DNA from: Candidatus Argoarchaeum ethanivorans
GTDB lineage: Archaea; Halobacteriota; Methanosarcinia; Methanosarcinales; EX4572-44
Assembly: GCA_004193545.1 (NCBI GenBank)
Contig: RPGO01000003.1
Span: 1 to 54,277, forward strand
Reading direction: 5' to 3'
Length of the DNA: 54,277 nt
Every line of letters begins with the position of its first letter. Positions within the stretch are counted from its first letter, which is position 1. The position numbers and the translations under genes are program-made. The notes under the pieces are model-generated. The model was not told the DNA's origin. It saw only the letters and a program-made list of their open reading frames with translations, and ran no database searches. Of the stretch, positions 25,397 to 34,236 are shown in pieces.

Positions 25397-26455
25397 TTAT
25401 TCTACTCCTATTATTTGTATAATATCGTCTGGACGTGCTCTTCGCACAATACCTGATAAATGGTTTCTTACACCTTGAAGATTATAAGACTTCCTATTTA
25501 ATACCATCAAATGAGCCATCTTTCCAGCCTCAATGGAACCAAGCTCATTGTCCATATTAGATACCTCTGCTCCGTTCAGCGTGCATAGCTTAAATACTTG
25601 TCTATCATCATGTAAAAATATTGTCGATATAAATTTCATTTCATCAAACATGTTTGTAGAGTTGAGCATCACATTATCAGTTCCAACACCAACCACAGCA
25701 CCTGATTTTAGCATACCTTTAATATCTGGCATACCTGCTCCGGTAAGGAGATTTGAACGTGGACAAACAACAATCTTACAATCCTGATCAAACGCTCTTT
25801 TAAAATCACTGCTACTGCCACTCGTTAAATGAACTATAAAGTCTGGTTCAAGATCAAAAGCAGCATCAATATCAGTTTTATCCTTCTCACCTGCATGGAT
25901 AGCAAAAGGCTTTCCAGATTTTTTCACCGCAGATACTATCTCTTGTAACTCATCCAGGGGCATATCGTTAACACCGCTCAGGCCGATTCCGTCACTCACC
26001 TTAAGAAGCCTGGACAGGTCATTACACGGCCGCCCAAGTATCATACTTTGCAGATTTCCCACATGTATCAGGGACTGCCTGAGAGCGTTCACACCTTCAA
26101 CTCCTCCTTCACGAAAATCAATAAATGCTGTAGTACCTGTTTTTTTCATATCCTCTAACGTAGAAACCATTGCGTTTATAAGCTCGACAGTCGGAGTCCT
26201 GCTTAATATTCTGTGTTTTAACCCATCTGGAGGGCGCACCAGTTCATCCAGATTTGTTATCGGTGGATCTTTTATCACAGAATCGCCTATATGGGTATGA
26301 GCATTGACAAAACATGGGGCGATAATCACATCATCTGAAACTTGCTCTTCTATCATATCTACAATAATTCCATCTTCAATATATAATGTACCGCTGATAA
26401 CCTCAAACTCGTCGCCCCAGATAATAGTGCCTGATATTTCTGTTGTTGGTTTCAT
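25397..26455 (-). CDS. Amidohydrolase/deaminase family protein
   Basis: 352 aa of the metal-dependent hydrolase superfamily. The metal site FVNAHTHIGDS, later AIHAGE and GTDNVMLNS (Asp) are conserved, matching the cytosine/adenosine-nucleoside deaminase branch. The substrate cannot be named. Its start overlaps the dph2 stop by 1 nt (TAATG). Its placement with translation genes may hint at nucleoside or S-adenosyl by-product salvage, which is speculative. Confidence 0.85.
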   Translation of the reverse strand: MKPTTEISGTIIWGDEFEVISGTLYIEDGIIVDMIEEQVSDDVIIAPCFVNAHTHIGDSVIKDPPITNLDELVRPPDGLKHRILSRTPTVELINAMVSTLEDMKKTGTTAFIDFREGGVEGVNALRQSLIHVGNLQSMILGRPCNDLSRLLKVSDGIGLSGVNDMPLDELQEIVSAVKKSGKPFAIHAGEKDKTDIDAAFDLEPDFIVHLTSGSSSDFKRAFDQDCKIVVCPRSNLLTGAGMPDIKGMLKSGAVVGVGTDNVMLNSTNMFDEMKFISTIFLHDDRQVFKLCTLNGAEVSNMDNELGSIEAGKMAHLMVLNRKSYNLQGVRNHLSGIVRRARPDDIIQIIGVE

Positions 26456-27477
26456 TACCTGTCTCCGGCAAGTATCTCATCCATTGCAAATTCTTTCCAT
26501 TCCCGTTCTCCGATGAGTATTTCAAGCTCTACTGGCGTTAACACTGGAATATTGAACCGTTTGGAATCATCAATGGCAATTCGTGGGCATGCGGTGTTTA
26601 CAAAAGCATCCAGTTTAAATCCAAGCAATTGTTCTGGTGTTACAAGGTCCATGATGATCAAATCAGCATTTTTGTTGTGCTCTTCTATTTTCCTTTTCAA
26701 GGCTCCTGCAAGGGCTAATCGTTCTTGCCCAATCTTGGTTGAAACGATGATGCCAAAATTTGCTGCATCAAATGCTTTTGCAATCATCGCACATCGTCTT
26801 CGAATGAGTGGCTCCGGATTGATTTTATACACGCTATTATTGTAGGGGTTTGCAATGATTATATTCTTTCGTGTGGTAATTGAAGCGCCTGTGGGGTGAA
26901 ATTCTCCACCACCAACATAGATATATTCATCACAATTCCCTCTTGCTGCAGAAAAATTACATCCAAGCACCTGCCCAGGGTATGCAATGTGTGCATCACC
27001 TTCTTCTATCACACACTCGAATCCTTCAGCTGCAAGCATGTCCTGTATCTCTTGCAGTTTGTGTACATGCTGAACTGTTGTGATAATCCCGATTCGTTTT
27101 CCAGACAGCATCTTTATTGTCCTTGCTACCACAGGTGCAACATCTATCTTTGAACGTGCCTCCACGTAAACAACCTCTTTGCAGAAGCCCTGGCTTGAAT
27201 GACCAAAATGAAATAAGACATCTGTAAGTTCAATCAACCGTGTATCAATATCACAGGCACCAAAACAGGGATTTCCAGATATGAGTACTTCAACTCTTCG
27301 GTGTTGCTGTATAATCCTTGATATATTTACAGCCTGCCGCTTTAACCCTTCCGGAAACTGAAGACCGATGGCTGTTGCCCCCCTTTCATCGATGACGTTT
27401 AATATCAGTTGAATGTCAATTTCAAGGTCATCAATCGTATAGATTATTTCTTTGTTTTTGTTTTTGTTATACTGCAT
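26455..27477 (-). CDS. dph2: Diphthamide synthase Dph2 (radical Fe-S enzyme)
   Basis: 340 aa. Archaeal Dph2 uses a [4Fe-4S] cluster to transfer the aminocarboxypropyl group of SAM to His of EF2. Candidate ligands: Cys71 (GNPCFGACD, Cys75 adjacent), Cys173 (GQVLGCNFS) and Cys297 (NTACPRIAID), the three-domain spacing expected. The annotated start lies inside pcc1 (34-nt overlap). A later start would lose part of DLEIDIQ. Confidence 0.95.
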   Translation of the reverse strand: MQYNKNKNKEIIYTIDDLEIDIQLILNVIDERGATAIGLQFPEGLKRQAVNISRIIQQHRRVEVLISGNPCFGACDIDTRLIELTDVLFHFGHSSQGFCKEVVYVEARSKIDVAPVVARTIKMLSGKRIGIITTVQHVHKLQEIQDMLAAEGFECVIEEGDAHIAYPGQVLGCNFSAARGNCDEYIYVGGGEFHPTGASITTRKNIIIANPYNNSVYKINPEPLIRRRCAMIAKAFDAANFGIIVSTKIGQERLALAGALKRKIEEHNKNADLIIMDLVTPEQLLGFKLDAFVNTACPRIAIDDSKRFNIPVLTPVELEILIGEREWKEFAMDEILAGDR

Positions 27478-27674
27478 AGGTCTTCTGCAATCTTCGCATT
27501 CATCAGGTAGTCATCTATTGTCGAAAGTACTGTGCCAATCTTGTTTGTTTCAAACTGAACAATCACTTTTTTACTATTCTCACTGGTTTGCATCGAAGAA
27601 AGATTATCAGGCTCAAGCGATCGTTGTACAATCTGTGCACATTCCAGAGAGAGAGTTAGTTTTGTATGAATCAT
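27444..27674 (-). CDS. pcc1: KEOPS complex subunit Pcc1
   Basis: 76 aa. Pcc1 dimerises within KEOPS, which makes t6A37 on ANN-decoding tRNAs. Family features: LECAQIVQRSLEPDN near the N-terminus and GTVLSTIDDYLMNAKIAEDL at the C-terminus. The start overlaps the DHH gene stop as ATGA. Linkage of S15, DHH nuclease and Pcc1 is conserved in many archaea. Confidence 0.93.
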   Translation of the reverse strand: MIHTKLTLSLECAQIVQRSLEPDNLSSMQTSENSKKVIVQFETNKIGTVLSTIDDYLMNAKIAEDLCSITKTKTKK

Positions 27675-28981
27675 AGAACGCTTCCAAGTTGCTCCCCAAT
27701 CAATTGGTCAACAATTGTTATAAACTCTTCTTCACGTCCATTAGGTATTGATGCGCCTGATGCAATATTATGGCCGCCCCCAGTACCACCAACAGCTTCG
27801 GCTGCACTTTTTATTACTGTGGCAAGGTCAAGTCCCTGTGATACCAGTTTTCTTGTACCTCTGCCGGAAACTTTTACCATATCAGATGTGCTGTTAACTG
27901 TGATAAATGGCTTGTCTGGAAATAGATAGCGGGTTGTAATACCTGCCACGATGCCAGTGCCTGAGATGTTGGACAACTTCACGTATCTTATGTATTTTTT
28001 CTCACACATATTTTGTTCTGCTATTTTGAGTGTATTGATTAGTGATCGCCGATTTTCCATATCAAGTCGAGTGGCATGTTGCAGCTCGGTTTTATCCCGG
28101 AGACATAATGAAAGTCCAATACCTGATTGTTCAATTTTGCCACAAGTGTTTACAATTGATACAAACTTATTGGCATCGCAGATGATCTCGTTCTTCAAGT
28201 GGTACTTTTCTCCTACAACAGCATCGACTGCTTCAATACATCCCCTTTTTAACAGGGTTAATACGAGAGCTGACGCGAGCTTTCTTACAGAGTCAGAATC
28301 AAGACTGCTGATATCACCTGAAAGAGAAAGCTTCGATAAAAACTCATCAAGCTTTGCTTCGTCTTCCGTAAACTCAAAGTATGGCTCAATGGTATTAGCA
28401 AGAACTGTGTGCAGATCACCATCTTCAAGCATAAGTCCGCAATTTACTTCAACAGCACCACAGGAGATTGCTTCCTCAACAATGAACTGGTTTGCCCCAC
28501 TCATTGACTGTTTATCACCAAGCGCACCAAGTATCGCCAGACCTGACAAGTCAGTGTTTGGTCCCATCAGACGTGCTACAAAATATGCCACTCCTGATGC
28601 TGAAAGCTCAAATGATCCATCCAGTCCGACATTGTGTGGATTTACATGCATACAGTTGTGTTCACCAACTGGCTTATGATGATCAAGTATGACCACTAAT
28701 TTTTCTATCTGCTTGACGATTTCCGGCTGCCCGCTTCCCATATCGCATAATATAACAGTGTCAGCATCAGTAGAACTGATCTTACGTAGAATACTCTTTT
28801 CAAGGCAGTTTACAAAGCTTGCCTGGAAAGGTATGTGGCATCGAAAAAGAGCAGTACAAATAATAGCTGCCGATGATATGCCGTCGGCATCAGTATGTGA
28901 TATTACCTGAACATTGGTTGCACGATCAACAATAAGCCTGGCAGCTTTTTCAGCAATTCCGATTAAATCATTTATCATCAA
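27671..28981 (-). CDS. DHH-family phosphoesterase/RecJ-like nuclease (GAN-type)
   Basis: 436 aa. QVISHTDADGISSAAI is a DHH-type metal site variant, LCDMGSG and VVILDHHKP (the DHH motif itself) follow, and GGTGGGHNIASGA is the C-terminal DHHA1 glycine motif. Archaeal members act as single-strand exonucleases associated with GINS/CMG and Okazaki fragment repair. It lies 13 nt after rps15 and overlaps pcc1. Confidence 0.92.
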   Translation of the reverse strand: MMINDLIGIAEKAARLIVDRATNVQVISHTDADGISSAAIICTALFRCHIPFQASFVNCLEKSILRKISSTDADTVILCDMGSGQPEIVKQIEKLVVILDHHKPVGEHNCMHVNPHNVGLDGSFELSASGVAYFVARLMGPNTDLSGLAILGALGDKQSMSGANQFIVEEAISCGAVEVNCGLMLEDGDLHTVLANTIEPYFEFTEDEAKLDEFLSKLSLSGDISSLDSDSVRKLASALVLTLLKRGCIEAVDAVVGEKYHLKNEIICDANKFVSIVNTCGKIEQSGIGLSLCLRDKTELQHATRLDMENRRSLINTLKIAEQNMCEKKYIRYVKLSNISGTGIVAGITTRYLFPDKPFITVNSTSDMVKVSGRGTRKLVSQGLDLATVIKSAAEAVGGTGGGHNIASGASIPNGREEEFITIVDQLIGEQLGSVL

Positions 28982-28994
28982 CGTTAAAAAAAGT

Positions 28995-29453
28995 TCAGCG
29001 TGTGATTAACAATTCAGCAGCTTTAATAGAGTACTTCCAGTCGAGAGGAATTTTTTTGGCATTTTTGTAATAACGCACAAGACGTCTGATTTTTGCTTCT
29101 ACCAGATTTAGCTGGCGTTTGTTGTGAACATCTTTTTTATTCACATATATATGCTTGTACATTCGAAGTGCTTTAACAATCAGATTGTATAAATCTTCAG
29201 GAACTTTTGATATTACGTCATTTTCTGCCATGGCTATGGAGATTTTCTTTTTTGCAATGAGTTTGAAATCTGCAACACCATAGGTGTCTCTAAGAGTCAT
29301 CCCTATCTCGCTTGAAGACTTTCCCTGCTTGCCAAGGTTGGTAACAATTTCTACAAGTTCATCCTCAGTATAATTGCACCATTGCAGTGAGTTGCTCTTT
29401 ACTGGTCTTGTAGAGCCAGATGAGCCTTTGGTTCGAACATGCATCTTTGCCAT
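28995..29453 (-). CDS. rps15: Small ribosomal subunit protein S15
   Basis: 152 aa starting MAKMHVRTKGSSGSTRP, the archaeal S15 signature, with QWCNYTEDELVEIVTNLGKQG and GMTLRDTYG, and the S15 core (RLVRYYKNAKKIPLDWKYS). I chose the ATG at 29453 over an upstream one at 29462 because homologues begin MARMHAR. It sits between pheS and the DHH gene. Confidence 0.96.
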   Translation of the reverse strand: MAKMHVRTKGSSGSTRPVKSNSLQWCNYTEDELVEIVTNLGKQGKSSSEIGMTLRDTYGVADFKLIAKKKISIAMAENDVISKVPEDLYNLIVKALRMYKHIYVNKKDVHNKRQLNLVEAKIRRLVRYYKNAKKIPLDWKYSIKAAELLITR

Positions 29454-29481
29454 TAGTATCATCCCTAATAAGAAGGTGCCG

Positions 29482-30972
29482 TTAATAAAGCTTGTGGAGA
29501 CAAACGCTGCTTGTGCGCAGCCAGTTTATATCTGACTGGTAGAGTTCTCTAAGATCAAGCAGTTTGAGTTTGAGCATTGCCACACGGCTTACTCCAAGTC
29601 CCCATGCAAGTACTGGTGAAGTAATTCCAAGAGGCTCTGTAACCTCTTTTCGAAATATACCTGCGCCACCCAGTTCTACCCAGCCAAGCTTTTCAATGTA
29701 TACTTCGGGCTCAACACTTGGCTCTGTGTATGGGAAATATCCCGGCCGAAAACGCACGTCTTTAAAGCCCATGCGATGGTAGAATTCACTTAAGTATCCA
29801 AGAAGATTGGTAAAACTCATGCCTTCATCCATCACCACACCTTCGAGTTGTTCAAATTCCGGGGTATGGGTGGGGTCGATTGCTTCTCTACGGTACACAC
29901 GATCGATGCAGAAGGCTTTAACTGGTGGTACTGGACTTTCTGCAAGATATTTGATTGTAATCGGTGTTGTATGTGTGCGGAGTACATCCTGTGCTGCCTT
30001 CTCTTTACTCCAGCTTCCACCCCAGCCAGTAGAATTGATCTTCCCACCGTGCTCATGCATTGCCTGTACCGTTTGATAACACGATGGCAGTTCGTCTGCG
30101 GTCGAGTTAAGGTAGAATGTATCCTGCATGTCTCTTGCTGGATGATCCTGCGGCTGGAAAAGAGAATCAAAATTCCAGAACGAGCTTTGAACAGTCTCTC
30201 CTTTAAGCTCTGTAAATCCCATCTCAAGAAATATATTTCTCATCTCGCGAATGATGCGCTCGTAGGGATGCAGCTTCCCCCCGTAGATCGGCGGCGGTGT
30301 TATGTGAATGTCGTAGCTTTTCAGTTTCACTTTTTTCCAGTCGCAACCTGTAATCATCTGTTGCGTCAACATCGCAACCTCGGGAGCAGCATCAATATCA
30401 ATATCTTCTGATGCGATTTTTAATCCAGCTTCAGTTAATGATACGATGCGGGTTTTGTCTTCCTCAATTCTCACAAGAGAGCGTTTTACAAGCTCCGGAA
30501 TGGTTTTTTTATATGCCTTCGGAATGGTTTTTTTATTTAGAAGAAATGTTAATACCTGTTCATCCTCGCCTTCTTCAATTTCCTCTGCACTCGCAGTTGG
30601 AGTAAGCATCCCTTTTCTTATTACTGCCCAGTTTTTTCTTTTAAGCCACCCGAGAGAGATTACTACAAGTTTTTCTGAAAATCTCTTTTTTGCTTCACTA
30701 ATTGATACAGGGAGAATGGATAGCATCTGTCGTTCCGGAAGCCCCTCTCGTGCATACTCTTCTCCTTCATCGGTCAGAGCATCCCTCTCATTAACAACAT
30801 TCTCAAGTCTGACTAATCCTTTCTGTTCCAGCATCATAGCAGACTGGATACACACCTCTATATTCTGATTGCAGCTTGCAGCAAGGACACTGGCAGTCAG
30901 TTCATCACTATTCTTCAAGGCTTGCAATACCGTAGCTTCGCCTGGGACAAGATCGTATTTTATTTCCACCAC
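29482..30972 (-). CDS. pheS: Phenylalanyl-tRNA synthetase alpha subunit
   Basis: 496 aa, normal for archaea. The N-terminal winged-helix repeats precede the class II core: motif 2 FCIDRVYRREAIDPTHTPEF and motif 3 LAWGLGVSRVAML, with FRPGYFPYTEPSVE between. The GTG start at 30972 overlaps the methyltransferase stop by 13 nt. The beta subunit gene (pheT) is not in the window. Confidence 0.95.
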   Translation of the reverse strand: MVEIKYDLVPGEATVLQALKNSDELTASVLAASCNQNIEVCIQSAMMLEQKGLVRLENVVNERDALTDEGEEYAREGLPERQMLSILPVSISEAKKRFSEKLVVISLGWLKRKNWAVIRKGMLTPTASAEEIEEGEDEQVLTFLLNKKTIPKAYKKTIPELVKRSLVRIEEDKTRIVSLTEAGLKIASEDIDIDAAPEVAMLTQQMITGCDWKKVKLKSYDIHITPPPIYGGKLHPYERIIREMRNIFLEMGFTELKGETVQSSFWNFDSLFQPQDHPARDMQDTFYLNSTADELPSCYQTVQAMHEHGGKINSTGWGGSWSKEKAAQDVLRTHTTPITIKYLAESPVPPVKAFCIDRVYRREAIDPTHTPEFEQLEGVVMDEGMSFTNLLGYLSEFYHRMGFKDVRFRPGYFPYTEPSVEPEVYIEKLGWVELGGAGIFRKEVTEPLGITSPVLAWGLGVSRVAMLKLKLLDLRELYQSDINWLRTSSVCLHKLY

Positions 30973-31766
30973 ATAACCACTGCCGAATGCTTTTTTTCAT
31001 GCAGTCCCTTTTTAGAAACATGCTGCTCAATTCTTTTTTTTATCCCGGAATCAACCTCCACATACCTGCCAATAAAACTTGCTATGTACATGACTTCCTG
31101 CTCAAAGTTTCTTGTTATGTGGTAATCCATCACTCGTACATTCAACAGTCTCCCGAGACGGCGGAGTATTAGATAAACGAAGTAATCGGCATCAGGGTCA
31201 AACTCACCCATGTAATTCTTGCCGGTTATCATTGTCCACATCTCCTTTACCATGTCATCTCTTCCAGCGGGCTGCATTACAACACAATAATTATGTGAAG
31301 CGTTCTCCATTTTTTTTAAATGCTGTTCAATGTCTTTTACCTGCCACAGGAAATGAGAACAGACAACCAGATCAAATTTATCTTTGATTTCGCAATCATT
31401 GATATTAAACCAGTTATCGGTTATTATTTCCACATTTTCAAGTTCATTCTCTTTAATATTCTGCTTCAGATGCTCTACAGCTTTCGGGGAAGCTTCAACA
31501 GCCACGATGTTTTTGACATGTTTAGCTAAAGGTATCGTCAGTGTTCCGGGACCAGCGCCTATCTCAAGGACACTGAAGTTTTGGTCCAATATTTCACTCA
31601 GTACCTCTACTGCGTGTCTTCCATACTCATAATTGTTGTATTTCGCCATCATAGCGTAATCCCTGGCGAATTTGGATTTAAATTCGGGATCGTACCCTAT
31701 TTTCAGAGGTCTCATCCGCTGTTTCTGCATTTCTTCCCATGCATCTTTCCAGTTCACTTCTACCAT
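30960..31766 (-). CDS. Class I SAM-dependent methyltransferase
   Basis: 268 aa. Motif I VLEIGAGPGTLTIPLAKHV, motif II VAVEAS and motif IV DLVVCSHFLWQVKDIE define a Rossmann methyltransferase. An N-terminal tail (WKDAWEEMQKQRMRP) and lack of an NPPY box argue for a small-molecule or protein substrate rather than DNA; the substrate is unknown. Its leader contains the 35-bp repeat shared with the membrane-protein gene upstream. It is the first gene of the pheS run. Confidence 0.88.
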   Translation of the reverse strand: MVEVNWKDAWEEMQKQRMRPLKIGYDPEFKSKFARDYAMMAKYNNYEYGRHAVEVLSEILDQNFSVLEIGAGPGTLTIPLAKHVKNIVAVEASPKAVEHLKQNIKENELENVEIITDNWFNINDCEIKDKFDLVVCSHFLWQVKDIEQHLKKMENASHNYCVVMQPAGRDDMVKEMWTMITGKNYMGEFDPDADYFVYLILRRLGRLLNVRVMDYHITRNFEQEVMYIASFIGRYVEVDSGIKKRIEQHVSKKGLHEKKHSAVVMWWK

Positions 31767-31790
31767 TTAAACTCAACCTTCCATTATCCA

Positions 31791-31825
31791 TTTTATCTGC
31801 ATCTGATATAGCCTTTATCCTGTTT
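31791..31825. repeat. 35-bp direct repeat, copy 1 (methyltransferase leader)
   Basis: Identical over 35 bp to 32348-32382. In the minus-strand sense it ends 24 nt upstream of the methyltransferase ATG. It is likely a duplicated 5' leader segment. Confidence 0.85.
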
Positions 31826-31842
31826 TTAAGAGACACCGCACG

Positions 31843-31965
31843 CTATTGTTTTATTGGTTCTTTGGGAAGTTCCGTTACACGTATTTCATCACCAATAAAC
31901 TTCGACACCCATAACAAGACCCATCGAATGTTCCTCTGAATTAACCTCTCTATTATCACAGTCAT
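31843..31965 (-). CDS. Possible 40-aa coupled small protein
   Basis: The ATG overlaps the stop of the preceding membrane-protein gene as ATGA. The product (MTVIIERLIQRNIRWVLLWV, then KFIGDEIRVTELPKEP) has an amphipathic, partly hydrophobic first half. Overlap and composition favour a real translationally coupled peptide, but there is no family to confirm it. Confidence 0.45.
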   Translation of the reverse strand: MTVIIERLIQRNIRWVLLWVSKFIGDEIRVTELPKEPIKQ

Positions 31966-32336
31966 GTAAATCTCTTTACACACTTGTATTCTTTGTATAT
32001 CTCGTCATATTCCTTCAAATCTCCACAGAGTATCTGATCTCTGATCCTTTCCAGAGGTTTTACCTTTTTATTCACCTGCTTATACCAAAGATTTACTAAG
32101 AACGCAGTCACAACGACAAAAGCAACAAGTATCAAGCTGACACTCCACCACCCAGGTTTACCGCTGTTAAAGAGTGTGATTGTACCAGTTAGACACACTA
32201 ACATGAACGCAAAACCTATAGCTATCAACGGTAATGAACACGTCCAGCAAGTAGATATCTCCCCACTCAAAAACATTATCCATTCGGCAGGCGAAAGCAG
32301 GTTCTCTTCTTTATTGATCTTATCTTCTTCCTTCAT
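31962..32336 (-). CDS. Small two-helix membrane protein, unrecognised
   Basis: From the ATG at 32336 (MKEEDKINKEEN) this is 124 aa. An acidic N-terminus, a Cys pair (STCWTCSLP) just before the first hydrophobic helix (LIAIGFAFMLVCLTGTITLF), a second helix (SVSLILVAFVVVTAFLV) and a basic/acidic C-terminal tail are visible. An ORF extension to 32414 exists, but a TATA-like repeat lies inside it, so the shorter start is favoured (AAGG upstream). Function unknown. Confidence 0.65.
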   Translation of the reverse strand: MKEEDKINKEENLLSPAEWIMFLSGEISTCWTCSLPLIAIGFAFMLVCLTGTITLFNSGKPGWWSVSLILVAFVVVTAFLVNLWYKQVNKKVKPLERIRDQILCGDLKEYDEIYKEYKCVKRFT

Positions 32337-32347
32337 TGATGTGCCTT

Positions 32348-32382
32348 TTTTATCTGCATCTGATATAGCCTTTATCCTGTTT
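32348..32382. repeat. 35-bp direct repeat, copy 2
   Basis: Identical to 31791-31825. It lies 12 nt upstream of the membrane-protein ATG (minus strand) and directly downstream of the 47-bp promoter-like repeat. Confidence 0.85.
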
Positions 32383-32428
32383 CTTGACGTATGGGAAAGT
32401 ATAAACGCAACCATGTTCTCTTGCTACT
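32381..32428 (-). promoter_or_regulatory. Promoter-like repeat copy 2
   Basis: Near-identical to 4030-4076. Minus-strand TATA element TTTATACT around 32396-32404 would start transcription near 32376, giving a ~40-nt leader for the membrane-protein gene. Supported by position and by recurrence. Confidence 0.55.
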
Positions 32429-32497
32429 GAAATTCGATAAGTTGATTTAAGACGCCACACATTATTCCAAACCAAATTCAAAAATTTTGTCACCAAC

Positions 32498-32507
32498 TTT
32501 AAATATA
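32498..32507 (+). promoter_or_regulatory. TATA box of mqnA
   Basis: TTTAAATATA, a strong archaeal TATA match, lies 50-59 nt before the mqnA ATG, giving a predicted start near 32530 and a ~25-nt leader. Confidence 0.6.
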
Positions 32508-32556
32508 ATAGAAAAATCAAACTATATCTTGAGAACAGAGATAATCAAACGTGTTT

Positions 32557-33381
32557 ATGATTAGACTTGGAAAAATTGGATTTGTCAACTGCGACTTTCC
32601 GTACTATGCAATAGAAAAAGGAATAGTGCAACTAAAGAACGTGGAGATTGTCGAATCGCACCCGGTAGACCTTGCAAAAAAAATAGAAGCAGGCGAACTT
32701 GATATCAGTCCAATCTCATCCATCATGTACCAGCAGATAGACGACCTGTTGGTACTGCCAGGGATTAATATCGCATCTGATGATTTTACCAAAAGCGTGC
32801 TTGTGTGCTCAAACGGCATAAAGAGTCTTGAAGAGCTGAGAAACAAAACCCTGTGCCTCCCGGACATCAGCGCAAGTTCAGCAGTCCTGATACAGATCAT
32901 CCTGAAAATTAAGGGCATACACGATGTGAAAATCAAAAATTGTGTGGGCAGGCACACAGAAGACGTACTGAAACAGAGTGATTCAGCACTTTTTATAGGA
33001 GATCGGGCACTAACGGCAGCACACAAATGTAATGTTATTGCTGACCTTGGAAATGAATGGCGAAGCCTCACAGGCAAAAAAATGGTATATGCTGTATGGG
33101 TTGTTCGAAAAGAAATTGCAGAAAGTAACCCAAGAGAGGTGGCTTATATTCACTCCAAATTGATCGAATCAAAGAATTACAGCTACCAGCACATAGAAGA
33201 AATAGCAAAAACAATCAGTGCAAAAAAACACTTCGATCGTGAGCTAATGGAAAACTACTTCCACACCCTCAACTACGATCTTGATGATGAGAGCATCGAA
33301 AGCCTTAATTCCTACTTCCAATATGCAAAAAAGTACGGATTCATAAAAAAAACAAAAGAAATAGCGTTGATGAAGGCTTAA
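32557..33381 (+). CDS. mqnA: Chorismate dehydratase MqnA (futalosine pathway)
   Basis: The 274-aa MqnA/MqnD-fold protein makes 3-enolpyruvylbenzoate from chorismate, the first step of the futalosine route to menaquinone. Motifs: IRLGKIGFVNCDFPYYAIEK, ELDISPISSIMY and IGDRALTAA followed by ADLGNEW. ATG at 32557 fits homologues; GTG at 32551 is the longer option. Presence implies a menaquinone or related quinone in the membrane. Confidence 0.9.
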   Translation: MIRLGKIGFVNCDFPYYAIEKGIVQLKNVEIVESHPVDLAKKIEAGELDISPISSIMYQQIDDLLVLPGINIASDDFTKSVLVCSNGIKSLEELRNKTLCLPDISASSAVLIQIILKIKGIHDVKIKNCVGRHTEDVLKQSDSALFIGDRALTAAHKCNVIADLGNEWRSLTGKKMVYAVWVVRKEIAESNPREVAYIHSKLIESKNYSYQHIEEIAKTISAKKHFDRELMENYFHTLNYDLDDESIESLNSYFQYAKKYGFIKKTKEIALMKA

Positions 33382-33633
33382 GCGTTTGATGGTGATTGTT
33401 TTGGACTGGATTATGCTTGGCGTGTTTACAGTTGAAGATATGACTAAGAGTAAGTAACAGTTCAAATCTTGTGGCTGAAAATCATAGAGAATGTGCAAAT
33501 GTCCCTCCAGCGTTTAGCTGCGACACGAGAGATGTTATTATATTATTCTTCATTGGTGTCAAGGTTTGGAGTTTTTGATGAAAACATCTATATCAGGAGT
33601 GTATCAATTATATGTTACGAGGTGAAATTGAGA

Positions 33634-34080
33634 ATGGTTGATTTGAACTCTATAATAACTCTTATTGGAACTAGACTTGCAATAGTAGGAAATGAATTTA
33701 TTTTTTATGGTCCTGCTGCTGAATGCGAAGGTTGTAAGTTAAAAAACACCTGCAACAACCTGAAGGTAGGAAATAAATACAGGATCGCAAGCGTCAAGAA
33801 GGAGCAGGTGCACAAGTGTGCGATCCACGATATTGGAGTATATGCTGTTGAAGTAGTACCAGGTCAAACAGTAGCACTTGTTGATTCGAAAAAAGCATTT
33901 AATGGTTCAAAAATTGTATACGAGCCGCCAGACTGCAGTGAATTTGATTGTGCAGACTATGATCGTTGCCACCCGGTAGGACTAAATGTTGGTGACAAGT
34001 ACACGATTGTTGAACTACTTAATGAAGAACGTCCACAGTGTCAGATGGGTTACTCACTGAAGGCGGTGGCGCTTAAATAA
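33634..34080 (+). CDS. UPF0179 family protein
   Basis: 148 aa beginning MVDLNSIITLIGTRLA with GAGGTGA 9 nt upstream. Conserved cysteines occur in two sets: CEGCKLKNTC near residue 29 and CSEFDCADYDRCHP near residue 108, plus CAIHDIGVYAVEV. This matches the archaeal UPF0179 family of unknown function, and the Cys pattern suggests metal or Fe-S binding. A longer ORF reaching back to 33469 is not supported. Confidence 0.88.
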   Translation: MVDLNSIITLIGTRLAIVGNEFIFYGPAAECEGCKLKNTCNNLKVGNKYRIASVKKEQVHKCAIHDIGVYAVEVVPGQTVALVDSKKAFNGSKIVYEPPDCSEFDCADYDRCHPVGLNVGDKYTIVELLNEERPQCQMGYSLKAVALK

Positions 34081-34088
34081 ATTAATAG

Positions 34089-34230
34089 CTTGATTGCTGC
34101 GCAATCGAGAATTGTTTCTACATACAGTGTGTGCGGTTCTACACAACAAAGTGTGTAGTGCTGAACGCAATCGAGAATTAGGAGTTGTTTCCGCACATGA
34201 AGTGTGTGGCTACACAACGAAGTTATACAG
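34089..34230. repeat. REP-like palindrome cluster (site 6)
   Basis: CTTGATTGC/GCAATCGAG (34089-34109), CTACACA/TGTGTAG (34139-34158) and CTACACAAC/GTTATACAG (34210-34230), with a second GCAATCGAGAATT in between. The whole UPF0179-carA spacer is built of family modules: it starts 9 nt after one gene and ends 7 nt before the other. Confidence 0.78.
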
Positions 34231-34236
34231 GTATTT

